From Brevundimonas sp. UBA6550 (GTDB taxonomy: Bacteria > Pseudomonadota > Alphaproteobacteria > Caulobacterales > Caulobacteraceae): a stretch of DNA of 64,000 bases. Positions 51,537 through 62,211 of the stretch are shown piece after piece. Below the pieces are notes generated by a model. The model searched no databases. It was not told the origin of the DNA and saw only the letters and a program-made list of their open reading frames with translations. The stretch is from assembly GCF_002434505.1 (NCBI RefSeq), contig NZ_DJKE01000012.1:186001-250000 (forward strand). Reading direction: 5' to 3'. Positions within the stretch are counted from its first letter, which is position 1. Each line of letters opens with the position of its first letter. The translations under genes were made by a program, and so were the position numbers.

Positions 51537-54500
51537 GCGGGTCCGCGACGCGGCGCTATGCCGAACTCCAGTGCGCCTCCCATTTCTCGTTTCTGCGCGG
51601 CGCCAGTGGTTGCGACGAGCTGTTCGCCCAGGCCGCCGCCTGCGGCCTGGAGGCGCTCGCCATCACCGACCGGAACAGCGTCGCCGGCATCGTGCGGGCG
51701 CATGAGGCCGCCAAGGCGACCGGGGTCAGACTGGTGATCGGCTGTCGTCTCGAACTCGTCGATGAGACCGCCATACTGGTCTACCCGACCGATCGGGCGG
51801 CCTATAGCCGCCTGTGTCGATTGCTGACCCTCGGCAAGGGGCGCGCTGGCAAGGGCGCGTGTCGCCTCGACTGGTCCGATCTGGCGGACCATGCCGGAGG
51901 CCTGATCGCCGTGCTCGTCACCGATCGCGCCGATGCGTCGTGCCGCCGACGCCTCTCGGCCCTGGCCGACATCTTCGGCGCTGACGCCTTTTGCGCCCTG
52001 ACCCTGCGGCGACGCCCCCGGGACCAGATGCGGCTGCATCAGCTGTCGGAGCTGGCGCAGGATCTTGGGGTGAAGACCGTCGTGACCAACGACGTCCTCT
52101 TCCACCACCCGGACCGCCGCATCCTTCAGGACGTGCTGACCTGCATTCGCGAGGGCTGCACGATCGACGATGTCGGCTTCAAGCGGGAACGATCGGCCGA
52201 TCGTCATCTGAAGCGCGCCGAGGAGATGCACCGGCTATTCGCCCGCTATCCGGACGCTCTGCGCCGGGCGGTCGAGATCACCGAGCGCTGCCGGTTCAGC
52301 CTCGACGAGCTGTCGTATCAGTATCCCAGAGAGGCCGCCCTGCCCGGCCTGACCCCGCAGCAGGCGCTGGAGCGACTGACCTGGGAGGGCGCGGCCGATC
52401 GCTACCCGGACGGTCTGCCGGACAAGGTCCGCGCCAGCCTGAAGCATGAGCTGACGCTGATCGAGGCCCTGGGCTATGCGCCCTATTTCCTGACGGTGAA
52501 CTCCATCGTTCGCTTCGCCAGAAGCCGGGACATCCTCTGTCAGGGCCGGGGATCGGCCGCCAACTCGGCGGTCTGTTTCGTGCTGGGCATCACCTCGATC
52601 GACCCGGGCCGCAACGACCTGCTGTTCGAACGCTTCGTCAGTCAGGAGCGGAAGGAGCCGCCGGACATCGACGTCGACTTCGAGCACGAACGACGTGAGG
52701 AGGTGATCCAGTGGGTCTATGAGACCTACGGCCGCGATCGCGCGGCGCTGTGCGCCACCGTGATCCGCTACCGGTCGCGCGGCGCCCTACGCGACGTGGG
52801 AAAGGCGCTCGGCCTGTCCGAGGATCTGATCAAGACGCTGTCGTCCCAGGTCTGGAGCTATTCCAGCGAGGGCGTCGAGGATCGACACGCCGAGGAATTG
52901 AACCTGAATCTCCAGGACCGTCGCCTCCGGCTGGCGCTCGACCTGTCCCGCCAGTTGATCGGCTTCCCCCGGCATCTGAGCCAGCACCCGGGCGGCTTCG
53001 TCCTGACGGACGACCGACTGGACGATCTCGTCCCCATCGAGCCGGCGGCGATGAAGGACCGCCAGGTCATCGAATGGGACAAGGACGACATCGATGCCTT
53101 GAAGTTCATGAAGGTCGATGTGCTCGCGCTCGGCATGCTGAGCTGCATGCGGCGGGGCCTGGACCTGCTGCGGGACCACAAGGGCGTCGGGCTCGATCTG
53201 GCCTCGATCCCGGCCGAGGATCCGAAGACCTATGCGATGATCCGCAAGGCGGACACGCTGGGGGTCTTCCAAATCGAGAGCCGGGCCCAGATGGCCATGC
53301 TCCCCCGGATCAAGCCGCGCACCTTCTATGACCTCGTCATAGAGGTGGCGATCGTCCGCCCCGGCCCGATCCAGGGCGACATGGTCCACCCCTATCTGCG
53401 ACGACGCGAGGGCAAGGAGCCGGTCGACTATCCCAAGCCGGAGCTGGAGCGGGTGTTGGGCAAGACGCTCGGCGTGCCCCTCTTCCAGGAACAGGCGATG
53501 CGGGTCGCCATCGAATGCGCCGGGTTCACGGCCTCCGAGGCCGACCAACTCCGGCGCGCCATGGCGACGTTCAAGTTCACCGGCGGCGTCAGCCATTTCA
53601 AGGACAAGCTGGTCAACGGCATGGTCGAGCGCGGCTATACGGCCGAGTTCGCCGAGAAGACCTTCAGCCAGCTGGAGGGCTTCGGCTCCTATGGTTTCCC
53701 CGAGAGCCATGCGGCGTCCTTCGCCCTGATCGCCTACGCGTCGTCCTGGCTCAAATGCCATCACCCCGACGTCTTCTGCGCCGCTCTGCTGAACGCCCAA
53801 CCGATGGGGTTCTATGCCCCGGCCCAGATCGTTCGCGACGCCCGTGAGCACGGCGTCGAAATCCGCCCGGTCTGTGTCAACGCCAGCCGTTGGGACTGCA
53901 CCCTAGAGCCGACCGGTCGCGAGGACCAGTTCGCCGTCCGTCTCGGCCTGCGCATGGTGCGCGGCTTGGCGAACGCGGACGCGGGGCGTCTCGTCGTTCA
54001 CCGGCGGGCGGCCGCCTTCATCAGTGTCGAGGATGTCTGGCGACGCTCCTCGACACCGGTCGGCGCCCTCACCCGCCTCGCCGAGGCGGACGCCTTCCTG
54101 CCGTCGCTGGGTCTGCAAAGGCGCGAGGCGCTATGGGCGATCAAGGCCCTGCGCGATGATCCCCTGCCCCTGTTCGCCATCGTCCAGGACGATGGCGCGA
54201 CAACGCCGGAGGTCGCTGAGCCGGACGCGACCCTGCCCGGAATGCCGGCGGGCCAGGAGGTGGTCGAGGACTACAGCCATGTCGGCCTGACATTGCGCGA
54301 GCATCCGGTCGCCTTCCTGCGCGACACCCTCCGGTCGCGCCATGTCATGACCTGCGCCGACGCCTCGGCGATGCGGGACCGCCGCCAGACCCGGGTTGCG
54401 GGTCTGGTACTGGTCCGTCAGAAGCCCGGCTCGGCCAAGGGCGTGATGTTCATCACGATCGAGGATGAGACTGGCGTCGCCAATCTGGTCATCTGGCCCA

Positions 54501-54790
54501 GCCTCTACGAACAGCAGCGCCGGATCGTGCTCGGCGCCAGCCTTCTCGTCGTGGACGGGAAGGTCCAGCGCGAGGGCGAGGTCGTCCACATCGTGGCGAC
54601 ACGCCTGCACGACGCATCCGACCTGCTGGCGTCACTGGGCCAGCGGGATCACTTCCCCCTGCCGCACGGTCGAGGCGACGAAGTCTATCGCGGCAGCGCG
54701 CCCGACGCCCGCACGCCCAAGGTGCGGGACATCTACATCCCCGATCTGTCGCTTGAGGCGATCAGGGTGCGAACGCGGGACTTCCGTTAG
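51533..54790 (+). CDS. dnaE2: Error-prone DNA polymerase DnaE2
   Basis: The 1085-residue C-family polymerase has the PHP domain ([31 protein letters not shown]), the palm catalytic region with [14 protein letters not shown] (two Asp) and [17 protein letters not shown], and the C-terminal OB domain ([20 protein letters not shown]). Lengths and motifs match DnaE2 rather than the replicative DnaE1. With ImuA and ImuB it forms an SOS-induced mutagenic translesion complex. All three genes overlap, so they form one operon from the LexA box. Confidence 0.93.
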   Translation: MSGSATRRYAELQCASHFSFLRGASGCDELFAQAAACGLEALAITDRNSVAGIVRAHEAAKATGVRLVIGCRLELVDETAILVYPTDRAAYSRLCRLLTLGKGRAGKGACRLDWSDLADHAGGLIAVLVTDRADASCRRRLSALADIFGADAFCALTLRRRPRDQMRLHQLSELAQDLGVKTVVTNDVLFHHPDRRILQDVLTCIREGCTIDDVGFKRERSADRHLKRAEEMHRLFARYPDALRRAVEITERCRFSLDELSYQYPREAALPGLTPQQALERLTWEGAADRYPDGLPDKVRASLKHELTLIEALGYAPYFLTVNSIVRFARSRDILCQGRGSAANSAVCFVLGITSIDPGRNDLLFERFVSQERKEPPDIDVDFEHERREEVIQWVYETYGRDRAALCATVIRYRSRGALRDVGKALGLSEDLIKTLSSQVWSYSSEGVEDRHAEELNLNLQDRRLRLALDLSRQLIGFPRHLSQHPGGFVLTDDRLDDLVPIEPAAMKDRQVIEWDKDDIDALKFMKVDVLALGMLSCMRRGLDLLRDHKGVGLDLASIPAEDPKTYAMIRKADTLGVFQIESRAQMAMLPRIKPRTFYDLVIEVAIVRPGPIQGDMVHPYLRRREGKEPVDYPKPELERVLGKTLGVPLFQEQAMRVAIECAGFTASEADQLRRAMATFKFTGGVSHFKDKLVNGMVERGYTAEFAEKTFSQLEGFGSYGFPESHAASFALIAYASSWLKCHHPDVFCAALLNAQPMGFYAPAQIVRDAREHGVEIRPVCVNASRWDCTLEPTGREDQFAVRLGLRMVRGLANADAGRLVVHRRAAAFISVEDVWRRSSTPVGALTRLAEADAFLPSLGLQRREALWAIKALRDDPLPLFAIVQDDGATTPEVAEPDATLPGMPAGQEVVEDYSHVGLTLREHPVAFLRDTLRSRHVMTCADASAMRDRRQTRVAGLVLVRQKPGSAKGVMFITIEDETGVANLVIWPSLYEQQRRIVLGASLLVVDGKVQREGEVVHIVATRLHDASDLLASLGQRDHFPLPHGRGDEVYRGSAPDARTPKVRDIYIPDLSLEAIRVRTRDFR

Positions 54791-54873
54791 CCTTCCACAG
54801 CGACCAAATCAGCATCACAACTACAGCTAAGCCCCGGAAAGGGGCGCAAAAACCTAGACGGGACATAAACGCC

Positions 54874-57792
54874 TTGGCCGACGGCCCCTCGCCAGCACAG
54901 CTTTCTCGCGTTCTCCGCTATCACCTGAACGAGCTGGGCGCGCTCAATGCGCACCATGACTTCGAGCATCTGACGCGACACGTCGCGCGAGCTCGGCTCT
55001 ATTCGAACATCCTGCCCGCGACCGGCCCCGTCAGTGCGGGGGGTGATGGAGGCCGGGATTTCGAGTCGTTCAGGACGAACCTGCCGCTTCCCTTGACCGC
55101 GAACTCGCCGTTCGTCGCACAGGCCTCCGGCACCCGCGAGGTCGTGTTCGCCTGCAGTCTCGAGAAGCGGATCGAACCGAAGATCAAGAAGGATGTGAAG
55201 TCCATCGTCGCGGGAGGGGTCGTCGATGAGATCGTCTACTTCTGCGAGGCGGATTTTCCGATCGGCCGGCGCCGCAGATTGCAGAAGTGGGCGAGAGACG
55301 AGCACAACATCGAGCTCAGGATTTTCGATGGCCAGGCGATCGCCGAATGGCTGGCAGATCGCGACCTGTTCTGGATCGCCCAGCAGTACCTTTCGCTGCC
55401 GGCCGAGATCGGCCCCGCAGGTCCTGCGAGTGGCGACGGGTACGATGATCGTCTTGCCCGTTGGCGAGACCGCGAACCGCTGGTGATAAGCCAGGCCGAC
55501 TTCACGGACATAAAACGCGGTGTGCGGCGAGCGACCTTCGACATCGAAGCACGTCACGACCTCCGCTTCTGGATTTCGAAGATGGAGGTCTTCGCGGCGC
55601 ACGAGGCGACACCGCGTGGTCTCGCCCGGAACGCGGCCTATGAGATCGCGGTCGCGTCCCTTCGAGGGTTCGGAGATCTGAACCCCCAGGCGCACAGGCT
55701 CCGCGACTACTACTCCGACGTCGGGGAATGGACCGGTCAGGCTGACCTGCAGAACGCAGCCACCCTGCTCGTCTATGCGCACGGCGGCTTGCTCCACTCG
55801 ACCTATCACGGCTCATTGGAAGAGCTCGTTGAGTGGAGAAACACCCTTCTCGACGTGATCGATCGCGAGATCGAGACCGCGCCCGGCCCGGTGCGTCGCA
55901 CCGGGCTACTTCGCGTGCGCGGGCACATCAGCGGACTCCCGAGCGCTCCGGACACGCCAAGCGATCCAAACGCGTCTCGTTTGGACTGGGGACGAATGCT
56001 CGATGAAGCCGAGTCTACGCCACTCTTCCCGATCGAAGACTTCTCGGATTTCCTGACCAAGGTGATCGCGATCGCGGGCGAGGATGCGGAGCTGCTCGCC
56101 TTGGCGGAACGCGCCGACGAACTGATCGCTGAACGGGCCGGCGGCGCCGTGGCAGGTGAAAAGGCGTTCAGACGGGCGCTCGCGCTCCTGGACAATGATC
56201 ATCCACTGACGGCGATCCGCGAGCTCCACAAGGCCAAGGCGAAGTGGTTTTCTGGAGACCGCATTGAGGGTGCCGTCCGCGTCATGCTCCTGCTCGCGGA
56301 CTGCTACCGGGATCTGGGGCTGACCTATGCAGCCAAGAACTACGCGCTCGCGGCGGCCTTCATTGCCGAGTACCACCCCGAGGACGCGCTCGACCCGCTT
56401 CTGCCCACCGCGCGCTTGTCCGTGGCGGACTTCGAGGACAACTCAGGCTGCGCGGTTGGTTTCATTCAGGCGATGGCGGCGATGCTGCACGCTCATGTCC
56501 AGCATGAAGCGGACCCTCTCGACCTTCAGAAGCACTCGGACCTCAACGTCAACATCGGGCAACTGACGACGTGGCGTGGGGCTCTTCTCAGGCTCGCCCC
56601 CGAGGCGCTGCCGACCTTTGACAGACTGTACGCCGACTGGCCGCCTGTACTCTGGGATCCGATCCGGTCCGCTTCTGAATCGGCGGACGGCTTCTGGATG
56701 CAGGATAGCCCGGATGAACTGTGGGATCGTCTCCAGGAGGCTTTCCTTGATCGTCCGTTCAGTGATTTTGGCCCGAAGCGAACCGTTCGCTGGCGCGCGA
56801 TGGATATCGATTGGACGTGCGTGTTCGAGAACCGCTACGCCGTCGTGCCCGAGGCCGAACAGGTTATAGCCAGCCTCCAGCTTTTCGCCGTCATCCTGCT
56901 CCGGGTCGATCTGGTGACCCTTCCGGGTGAAGTGCATATCGATGTCCGGGTGGATCCGACACGCGCGGAGCCTGCGTTCGAGGAAGTCGAACCCAGCACG
57001 CCGACCACAATACGCACCTTCAGCCTCACCCTTCCGTCTGGAGGCCCGCCAGACCCATGGCCGATGATTCAAGGGGTCCTCGCTCCGATCCTCGGAGCCC
57101 TGTCGCTGTTGCCGCCGAAGGAAGCGGCCGAAGCACTGAGCGACCAGATGGAAGCGCTCGCCGGCGAGCTCTTCACCGCTCGCCCTTACCCGGAACTCTA
57201 CCGAGACCTGATCTCTGAGGAGGCGTTCGGCGAGGCGATCCGCCAGGCGTTGCCGACCATCGAGCCCGAACGCGACTTTGAGCTTAGAAAGATCGAGGCG
57301 CTGTCGGGGCCGACGGGGCCCGGGCCAGGATACGATGCGGATGAAGCCGCACTGTGGATTGAGCAGCGATACGATCGCTCGTTCGCCTATCTCCGCCACA
57401 CCCTCCCAGTAATTCTAGCGGATCCGGATGTGCGCGCCCGCCTCGCGGCGATGCGCGACGAGGGACTCAAGGACTGGGAAATCCTGAGCATCCTGGCGAA
57501 TATCGCCTTGAACGCCCGATTTTCGTTCGATGTGGCGGGAAGACCGTCGCGCGAGGTGATGGAGAAGGCGAAAGCCGAATTGAACAGGCCTGAAGAACCG
57601 GATGAAGCGCTGTCCGCCGAGGCCTTTTCGGACGAGGCCATCAGAGTGAACAGGCTGATGTTCATCGGCGCCCACGTCGGTTCGTGGGGCTTGCAGGGCG
57701 GACGAATGAGAGATCCGGACGCGCTGGAAGCGCTGTTGATCCGGCGTTATGGCCTGCGGCGAGACGACGTCGATCACGAGCCCCTGTTCTGA
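54874..57792 (+). CDS. Mrr-like nuclease fused to a large helical repeat region
   Basis: The 972-residue protein starts at a TTG with only a weak ribosome site. Residues 30-100 hold a restriction-endonuclease-like domain: FEHLTRHVARAR, SAGGDGGRDFESF (D58, D62) and FACSLEK (K98), which fits GxDGGRDxE ... CSxxK of the Mrr/PD-(D/E)xK superfamily. The remaining chain is mostly helical, with pieces resembling TPR (RALALLDNDHPLTAIRELHK, YRDLGLTYAAKNYALAAAFI), and no Walker motifs. It may be a nuclease effector with a sensing repeat region, as in several anti-phage systems. The next gene on the same strand begins 76 bases later. Confidence 0.72.
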   Translation: MADGPSPAQLSRVLRYHLNELGALNAHHDFEHLTRHVARARLYSNILPATGPVSAGGDGGRDFESFRTNLPLPLTANSPFVAQASGTREVVFACSLEKRIEPKIKKDVKSIVAGGVVDEIVYFCEADFPIGRRRRLQKWARDEHNIELRIFDGQAIAEWLADRDLFWIAQQYLSLPAEIGPAGPASGDGYDDRLARWRDREPLVISQADFTDIKRGVRRATFDIEARHDLRFWISKMEVFAAHEATPRGLARNAAYEIAVASLRGFGDLNPQAHRLRDYYSDVGEWTGQADLQNAATLLVYAHGGLLHSTYHGSLEELVEWRNTLLDVIDREIETAPGPVRRTGLLRVRGHISGLPSAPDTPSDPNASRLDWGRMLDEAESTPLFPIEDFSDFLTKVIAIAGEDAELLALAERADELIAERAGGAVAGEKAFRRALALLDNDHPLTAIRELHKAKAKWFSGDRIEGAVRVMLLLADCYRDLGLTYAAKNYALAAAFIAEYHPEDALDPLLPTARLSVADFEDNSGCAVGFIQAMAAMLHAHVQHEADPLDLQKHSDLNVNIGQLTTWRGALLRLAPEALPTFDRLYADWPPVLWDPIRSASESADGFWMQDSPDELWDRLQEAFLDRPFSDFGPKRTVRWRAMDIDWTCVFENRYAVVPEAEQVIASLQLFAVILLRVDLVTLPGEVHIDVRVDPTRAEPAFEEVEPSTPTTIRTFSLTLPSGGPPDPWPMIQGVLAPILGALSLLPPKEAAEALSDQMEALAGELFTARPYPELYRDLISEEAFGEAIRQALPTIEPERDFELRKIEALSGPTGPGPGYDADEAALWIEQRYDRSFAYLRHTLPVILADPDVRARLAAMRDEGLKDWEILSILANIALNARFSFDVAGRPSREVMEKAKAELNRPEEPDEALSAEAFSDEAIRVNRLMFIGAHVGSWGLQGGRMRDPDALEALLIRRYGLRRDDVDHEPLF

Positions 57793-57868
57793 TGCCCGAT
57801 CGCCGCTGCGACAGGGATGCGATGTTTTCGACCTTGCTTCGAGGCCGGGCATTTCCGAGACTCACCCC

Positions 57869-58780
57869 ATGAAACGCCCTCTCCGCAAACTGTCGCCGAC
57901 CAAGCAGCGCGAGCTGGAACGGTACGTCGACATCATCGAGGAGGGGTTCGCCAAGGCAATCTCGACGCGACGGGCCGACCGACTAAAGAACGGTCGCATC
58001 CTGAAGATCATCCTCTACGGGAGCTACGCACGAGGCGACTGGGTCCACGATCCGATCAGCCGTTACTTCTCGGATTTCGATCTGCTGGTCATCGTCGATC
58101 ACGAGGATCTCACGGACATCGAGTTCTGGGAGAAGGTCAATGAGGAGCTGATGGAGCAGTGGACGCTCGGCGCCATGCGCACCTCCACCGAGCTCATCGT
58201 TCACAGCCTCGACGACGTGAACTTCAAGCTGGAGCACGGCCGTCCGTTCTTCATCGACATCGTCCGCGAGGGCGTTGTCCTTAAGGATACACCCGGCGTG
58301 AAGCTGTCGGACCCGCAGCCGCTGCCCCCTGCTACCGCTTTGGAAGAGGCGTCAGAGTACTCCGAAGAATGGAGAGAGAGCTTCGCCGACTTCAAGCTAG
58401 CCGCCGAAACGCTAATCAAGAATGCCCGGTTGAAGCGCGCAGCGTTCAATCTGCATCAAGCGACCGAGTCCCTGTATCAGGGCCTTCTTCTGGTTCTGAC
58501 GCTCTATGCACCTCGCAGCCACAACCTCGTCCATCTCCGGAAGATCACCGAGCCGCTGGAACCCCGCCTGCGCGAGGTCTGGCCGCAGGAGACCAAGTTC
58601 CAGAAGCGCTGCTTCGAACTTTTGCGCGCGGCCTATGTGAAGGCTCGCTACTCCCGCCACTACCGCATCACGGAGGAGGAGCTCGCCTATCTCGGAGAGC
58701 GCATCGAGCTGCTCCGCCAGATTGTGGCCGAAGCCTCCGATCGCCGGCTCGCCGAACTCCGAGCTGAAGGACAGAGCTAG
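57869..58780 (+). CDS. Nucleotidyltransferase-HEPN fusion protein
   Basis: The 303-residue protein has an N-terminal minimal nucleotidyltransferase (MNT) domain with LYGSYARGDW (GSxxRG, residues 51-56) and SDFDLLVIVD (S-D-x-D, residues 68-71), and a C-terminal HEPN domain (KRAAFNLHQATESLYQGLLL, then YAPRSHNLVHLRKITEPL). Stand-alone MNT and HEPN proteins form toxin-antitoxin pairs in which MNT adds AMP to the HEPN toxin; here both are on one chain. The ATG at 57869 is the usual start for the MNT domain. It may belong with the nuclease gene upstream. Confidence 0.82.
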   Translation: MKRPLRKLSPTKQRELERYVDIIEEGFAKAISTRRADRLKNGRILKIILYGSYARGDWVHDPISRYFSDFDLLVIVDHEDLTDIEFWEKVNEELMEQWTLGAMRTSTELIVHSLDDVNFKLEHGRPFFIDIVREGVVLKDTPGVKLSDPQPLPPATALEEASEYSEEWRESFADFKLAAETLIKNARLKRAAFNLHQATESLYQGLLLVLTLYAPRSHNLVHLRKITEPLEPRLREVWPQETKFQKRCFELLRAAYVKARYSRHYRITEEELAYLGERIELLRQIVAEASDRRLAELRAEGQS

Positions 58781-58838
58781 CAGCGGATCGCTTCGGCAAT
58801 GCCCCAGGTCATTCGCGTGGCTCGGTGTCCCGACCAAG

Positions 58839-60320
58839 TTAAGGCAGGCGGTTCGCCCGGTTTCGAATGTTCTCCAGCTCGCCGATGGACCGAGTTGCGT
58901 GACCTAGAAGACCGACGCGCTGGTCGGAGGCGCTTCTGACAGGCATCCCACAGGTCACGAGATCGTAGAGCGCGCACGCGCAGGCGAAGCCCTCCACCGT
59001 CGGACTCGCTTTCGGCATGACGTCCGCAGCGGGCGAAAGGCCATGGGCCGCGATCTGACGCAGCTCCATGATGGCAGCGATGAGCGTCTTCGCCTGAGCC
59101 TTGTTGATGAAAGGCTCCAGACTTGCGAACATGAGCTTCAGACGCTGCCCAAGGCTCTGGTTCTGCAGACTGCCGATGACACCCCGTAGCCGAGCGTCCT
59201 CGATGTCGATCCCGTTTGCCTTGGCGACGGTAATCGCACCGTCGGCGATGATACGGGATTGTTCGGACGAGAGCGCCGGTTGACCTCTCAGTTCCGCCAG
59301 ACTCTCGACGCCGGCGCAGAGCGCGACGACGTCATCGAGCGAACTGCCTCGGCGCAGGTTTCTGGCTACACTCTGAACCGCCCCGCGCAGTCGGTGACGG
59401 TCGCCTTCTCGTTCGGTCCACGTCTTCATGACGGTGGCGAGGGCGTTTCGTTCGCTCCAGCGATTCAGAGGGATGTTTCCAAGCCAGAACTGGAACGGCC
59501 CATTCTCATCCGCCGATCGACTGTCGTGGTTTGGAAGGTAAAAGTCAGCGTCCCGCATTGCGCGACCGCGTCCCGACCGGGCCGTAAGCGACGTCCAGGG
59601 GATCGGCCGCAGCGCAAGGTTCTCGAAATAGCGTTTCCACTGCCACGCGAGATCCATCGCCTCTTCGATGCCGAGCGGTTCAGCGAAGTGGATCGTCGCG
59701 ATTGGATCGGTTTGAAAGTCGATTTTCTTCCACCCGAGCCCGGATTGCTTCGAGCCAACAAATACCTCGTACCTATGACCATCAACCTTGAAGCTCAGCA
59801 CTCTCGGGAACTGATGGACGACAAAAACCTCCTGCGGTTTGAACAGGTCGTATGAGCGGTCCTTCTTGTCGCGAAGGCCTTTGAGCGCAGCAACGATATG
59901 CTTGGCCGGCCGGAAAAGGTGGTGGGATTCCACGTGCTGGTAGTGGAAGAAGGCCCCTAGATTTCTCATCGTGAAAGCGATCGACGGAACCTTGTATCCG
60001 GGCAGCAGAGCGTCGGAGCCGAGAATGACCGCGTTAGGATAGACATGCTCCTCATACATCCGGCCATGCTGGCCGGTGTACTGGGTCGAGCTGGTAAGAA
60101 GAGCATTGTGGAGCAGGATGGGTCGACCATCCGGCCCCTTGAGCCGAAGCCGGAACCAACCGTCTTCGTTGGTGGATCCCATCAACGTTCCGTCCGAAAG
60201 TAGAACCGCCTGCGACTTCTCCCCATCCAGTATCAAGGTCCCGCTGCCGACATGGCTCGGGTCATCGGTCACGACGGGCGAACTGCCGCGCTTCTTCTCG
60301 ATCTCGTCGAACCACATCAT
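58839..60320 (-). CDS. ApeA-like HEPN protein (putative anti-phage)
   Basis: The 493-residue protein has a beta-rich N-terminal half (GTLILDGEKSQAVLLSDGTL, then strand-rich stretches to about residue 240) and a helical C-terminal half with MELRQIAAHGLSP (R421 and H426), matching the R-x(4)-H catalytic motif of HEPN ribonucleases. The layout, beta sandwich followed by HEPN, is that of ApeA, a single-gene abortive-infection protein that cuts tRNA. The assignment is from architecture; the N-terminal match is moderate. The gene is convergent with the MNT-HEPN gene. Confidence 0.6.
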   Translation of the reverse strand: MMWFDEIEKKRGSSPVVTDDPSHVGSGTLILDGEKSQAVLLSDGTLMGSTNEDGWFRLRLKGPDGRPILLHNALLTSSTQYTGQHGRMYEEHVYPNAVILGSDALLPGYKVPSIAFTMRNLGAFFHYQHVESHHLFRPAKHIVAALKGLRDKKDRSYDLFKPQEVFVVHQFPRVLSFKVDGHRYEVFVGSKQSGLGWKKIDFQTDPIATIHFAEPLGIEEAMDLAWQWKRYFENLALRPIPWTSLTARSGRGRAMRDADFYLPNHDSRSADENGPFQFWLGNIPLNRWSERNALATVMKTWTEREGDRHRLRGAVQSVARNLRRGSSLDDVVALCAGVESLAELRGQPALSSEQSRIIADGAITVAKANGIDIEDARLRGVIGSLQNQSLGQRLKLMFASLEPFINKAQAKTLIAAIMELRQIAAHGLSPAADVMPKASPTVEGFACACALYDLVTCGMPVRSASDQRVGLLGHATRSIGELENIRNRANRLP

Positions 60321-60460
60321 CGGGGGACTATGCGGAGCGGCGGTCCGGAGCGCCAGTCACCCTTGCAGGTCATTCCTCGCGAACGCTCTCCGCACAAGCC
60401 GCTGGACCGGAACACGGGTCCACAGCGCTGGCCCCGCCTCTCCCAAGCTAGACCAGGCTC

Positions 60461-61318
60461 TTACTCAACGGCAGCAGCATCCACGTGCTGTTGCAACGCG
60501 GTCCTGATGTAGATGGTGCTGTAGACCGCGAACCGGTCTATCCGGGCGTTTGTGACCATCCCTGCTAGCCCCAACCAAGCCTGGTTGTTGTTATCCTGCC
60601 AAACGAAAAAGACTGGGGCGCCGCTCAGCCCATCGGGGTTGGATAGGGTGGTTGGTGCCTTGGGGTCGGGCTCAAGAATAATCCGGTTATCAGGGTCGAA
60701 GGGGTGCGTCGCAGCAGCGGGCTGAAGGTGCACCTTCACCCACTGGAACCGCATAGACATGGGGGGATCGCCGGTATCCTCATCCCATTCGCCAATCTCA
60801 ACAGCCGTTAGCTCGCTGGGAAAGCCGATAGCGAAGATACCCTTGATCGCATCCGAGGGGACTGTCTCGAGGGTATGCGACAAGTCCAGCTTCAAGAACC
60901 GGTCTGTCAGATCACGCCCGTTCCGGACATCCTCATACTCACAGATTTGCAGGTCCTCGAGGTTCTTTGCCGCGTAGGATTCAGCCGACACACGGGTGAC
61001 CGCGACCGGCGTCAAACCGACCTTCCTCCCGTCGCGGTCGTCGATACCTATTGTGAAGTCCTTCGCTTCCAGAGTGTGGACGCCCTTGCCTAGCTGATGA
61101 TGCGTCAGGACGGCGAAGTTGCGCCCCTGGAAGCGCAGCAAGATTGCCGAGCCCCGTGTCGTCAGGTCGAACGTCGGCTCGCCCTCATTGTGGAAGAAGG
61201 CGGGAGCACAGAAGCGGCGAACGGCGGTCGGAAGGTTGTTGTACCCGATCCAAAGGCCATTGATGGAGACAGAGAGGAGCGCTCGGGCACGGATGAACTT
61301 GTCGATCAAGCCGTCCAT
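60461..61318 (-). CDS. Trypsin-like serine protease domain protein
   Basis: The 285-residue protein looks like an S1-type protease: GSAILLRFQGRNFAVLTHHQ with the candidate catalytic His73 or His74, and SNPDGLSGAPVFFV with Ser232 in the G-x-S-G-x-P context. The catalytic Asp may be in the DRFLKLDLS region near residue 145. There is no signal peptide, so it is cytoplasmic. It begins 6 bases after the stop of the upstream partner gene. Cytoplasmic trypsin-like proteases beside unknown partners are a theme of bacterial conflict systems, but the function here is inference. Confidence 0.65.
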   Translation of the reverse strand: MDGLIDKFIRARALLSVSINGLWIGYNNLPTAVRRFCAPAFFHNEGEPTFDLTTRGSAILLRFQGRNFAVLTHHQLGKGVHTLEAKDFTIGIDDRDGRKVGLTPVAVTRVSAESYAAKNLEDLQICEYEDVRNGRDLTDRFLKLDLSHTLETVPSDAIKGIFAIGFPSELTAVEIGEWDEDTGDPPMSMRFQWVKVHLQPAAATHPFDPDNRIILEPDPKAPTTLSNPDGLSGAPVFFVWQDNNNQAWLGLAGMVTNARIDRFAVYSTIYIRTALQQHVDAAAVE

Positions 61319-61324
61319 AAACGA

Positions 61325-61933
61325 TCACTCGCGGCCGGCCTGAGAAGCGGCTGATGTGAAGTCGATGCGATCGACTACCACTTCGAGGAATGGCTGCACG
61401 AAAAGCAGCACGGCCCACTGGTGCTGCCCTCTCATGCCTCCGATCTCGATCTCACCGGTCATGTACCAGACCCTTTTGTAGCTACCGTCGGCAACCTGTC
61501 GATCCGAGTGATCGTAGACAGGGCGAAAATCAACGGCATGGATGATCTTGTTGCAGGCTTCGCGGAGGCTCAGTGGGGTTCCGTCCAGGTCCCCTATGTA
61601 GTTCTCGCCGTTCGTGGCGGCGGCATGAGCCCGGTAAGCCTCCGGGTCGAGATCGGTCATGACGTCGTCGAAGGTTCGTACGAAAACGGCGATCTGAAGC
61701 AGCAGCTCTGAGAGGCGCGGCTCGGCCAACGCGTGGTGCAAGCGGAAGAGGCTGGTTGGCTCAGGATCCTCCTCGTCCGCCATCTCGTACTCGCCACCCA
61801 ACGCCTGGCTCGCGGTGACGATGTTGAATGCCTCGAAGCACGTCATTCGCGCCTCAGCCACATTGAGGTAGTGCGGCTTGGTCTCAGCCTTGTGGTACGG
61901 ATTCTCGATTACATCGACGATGATGTCGGTCAT
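61325..61933 (-). CDS. Unknown partner of the trypsin-like gene
   Basis: The 202-residue acidic protein is not recognised. It contains SLREACNKIIHAVDF (R124 to H132), which is similar to but longer-spaced than an HEPN R-x(4-6)-H motif, followed by a beta-rich end (VWYMTGEIEIGGM, HQWAVLLFVQPFLEVVVDRI). It lies directly upstream of the protease-like gene, 6 bases apart, so the two form an operon. It could be a substrate, sensor or inhibitor of the protease. Confidence 0.6.
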   Translation of the reverse strand: MTDIIVDVIENPYHKAETKPHYLNVAEARMTCFEAFNIVTASQALGGEYEMADEEDPEPTSLFRLHHALAEPRLSELLLQIAVFVRTFDDVMTDLDPEAYRAHAAATNGENYIGDLDGTPLSLREACNKIIHAVDFRPVYDHSDRQVADGSYKRVWYMTGEIEIGGMRGQHQWAVLLFVQPFLEVVVDRIDFTSAASQAGRE

Positions 61934-62211
61934 GGCGGCCTTCGGTTGCAGAATTCCCTCGACATCCGTGGGTGCCAGGTCGGAGTGGGCATCAGGCTGT
62001 CCGTTCTCTGACAGGTCAATCCACCCCCCCTATTCTCATGTCTCCTATCGACCACGAGCTTCGACTCAGCGCATTATACCCGTCGGGTTAGGCGCCTGTG
62101 ACCTGTCGCCGGGTCAAACGTCTCGTGGCTTGCAATCCCTTCCTCGGCCCCACGTTTTCCTCGTGTGCCGCAGCGTAATCGGCGACCTGCGCACCCACAG
62201 AGGCAAACGCC

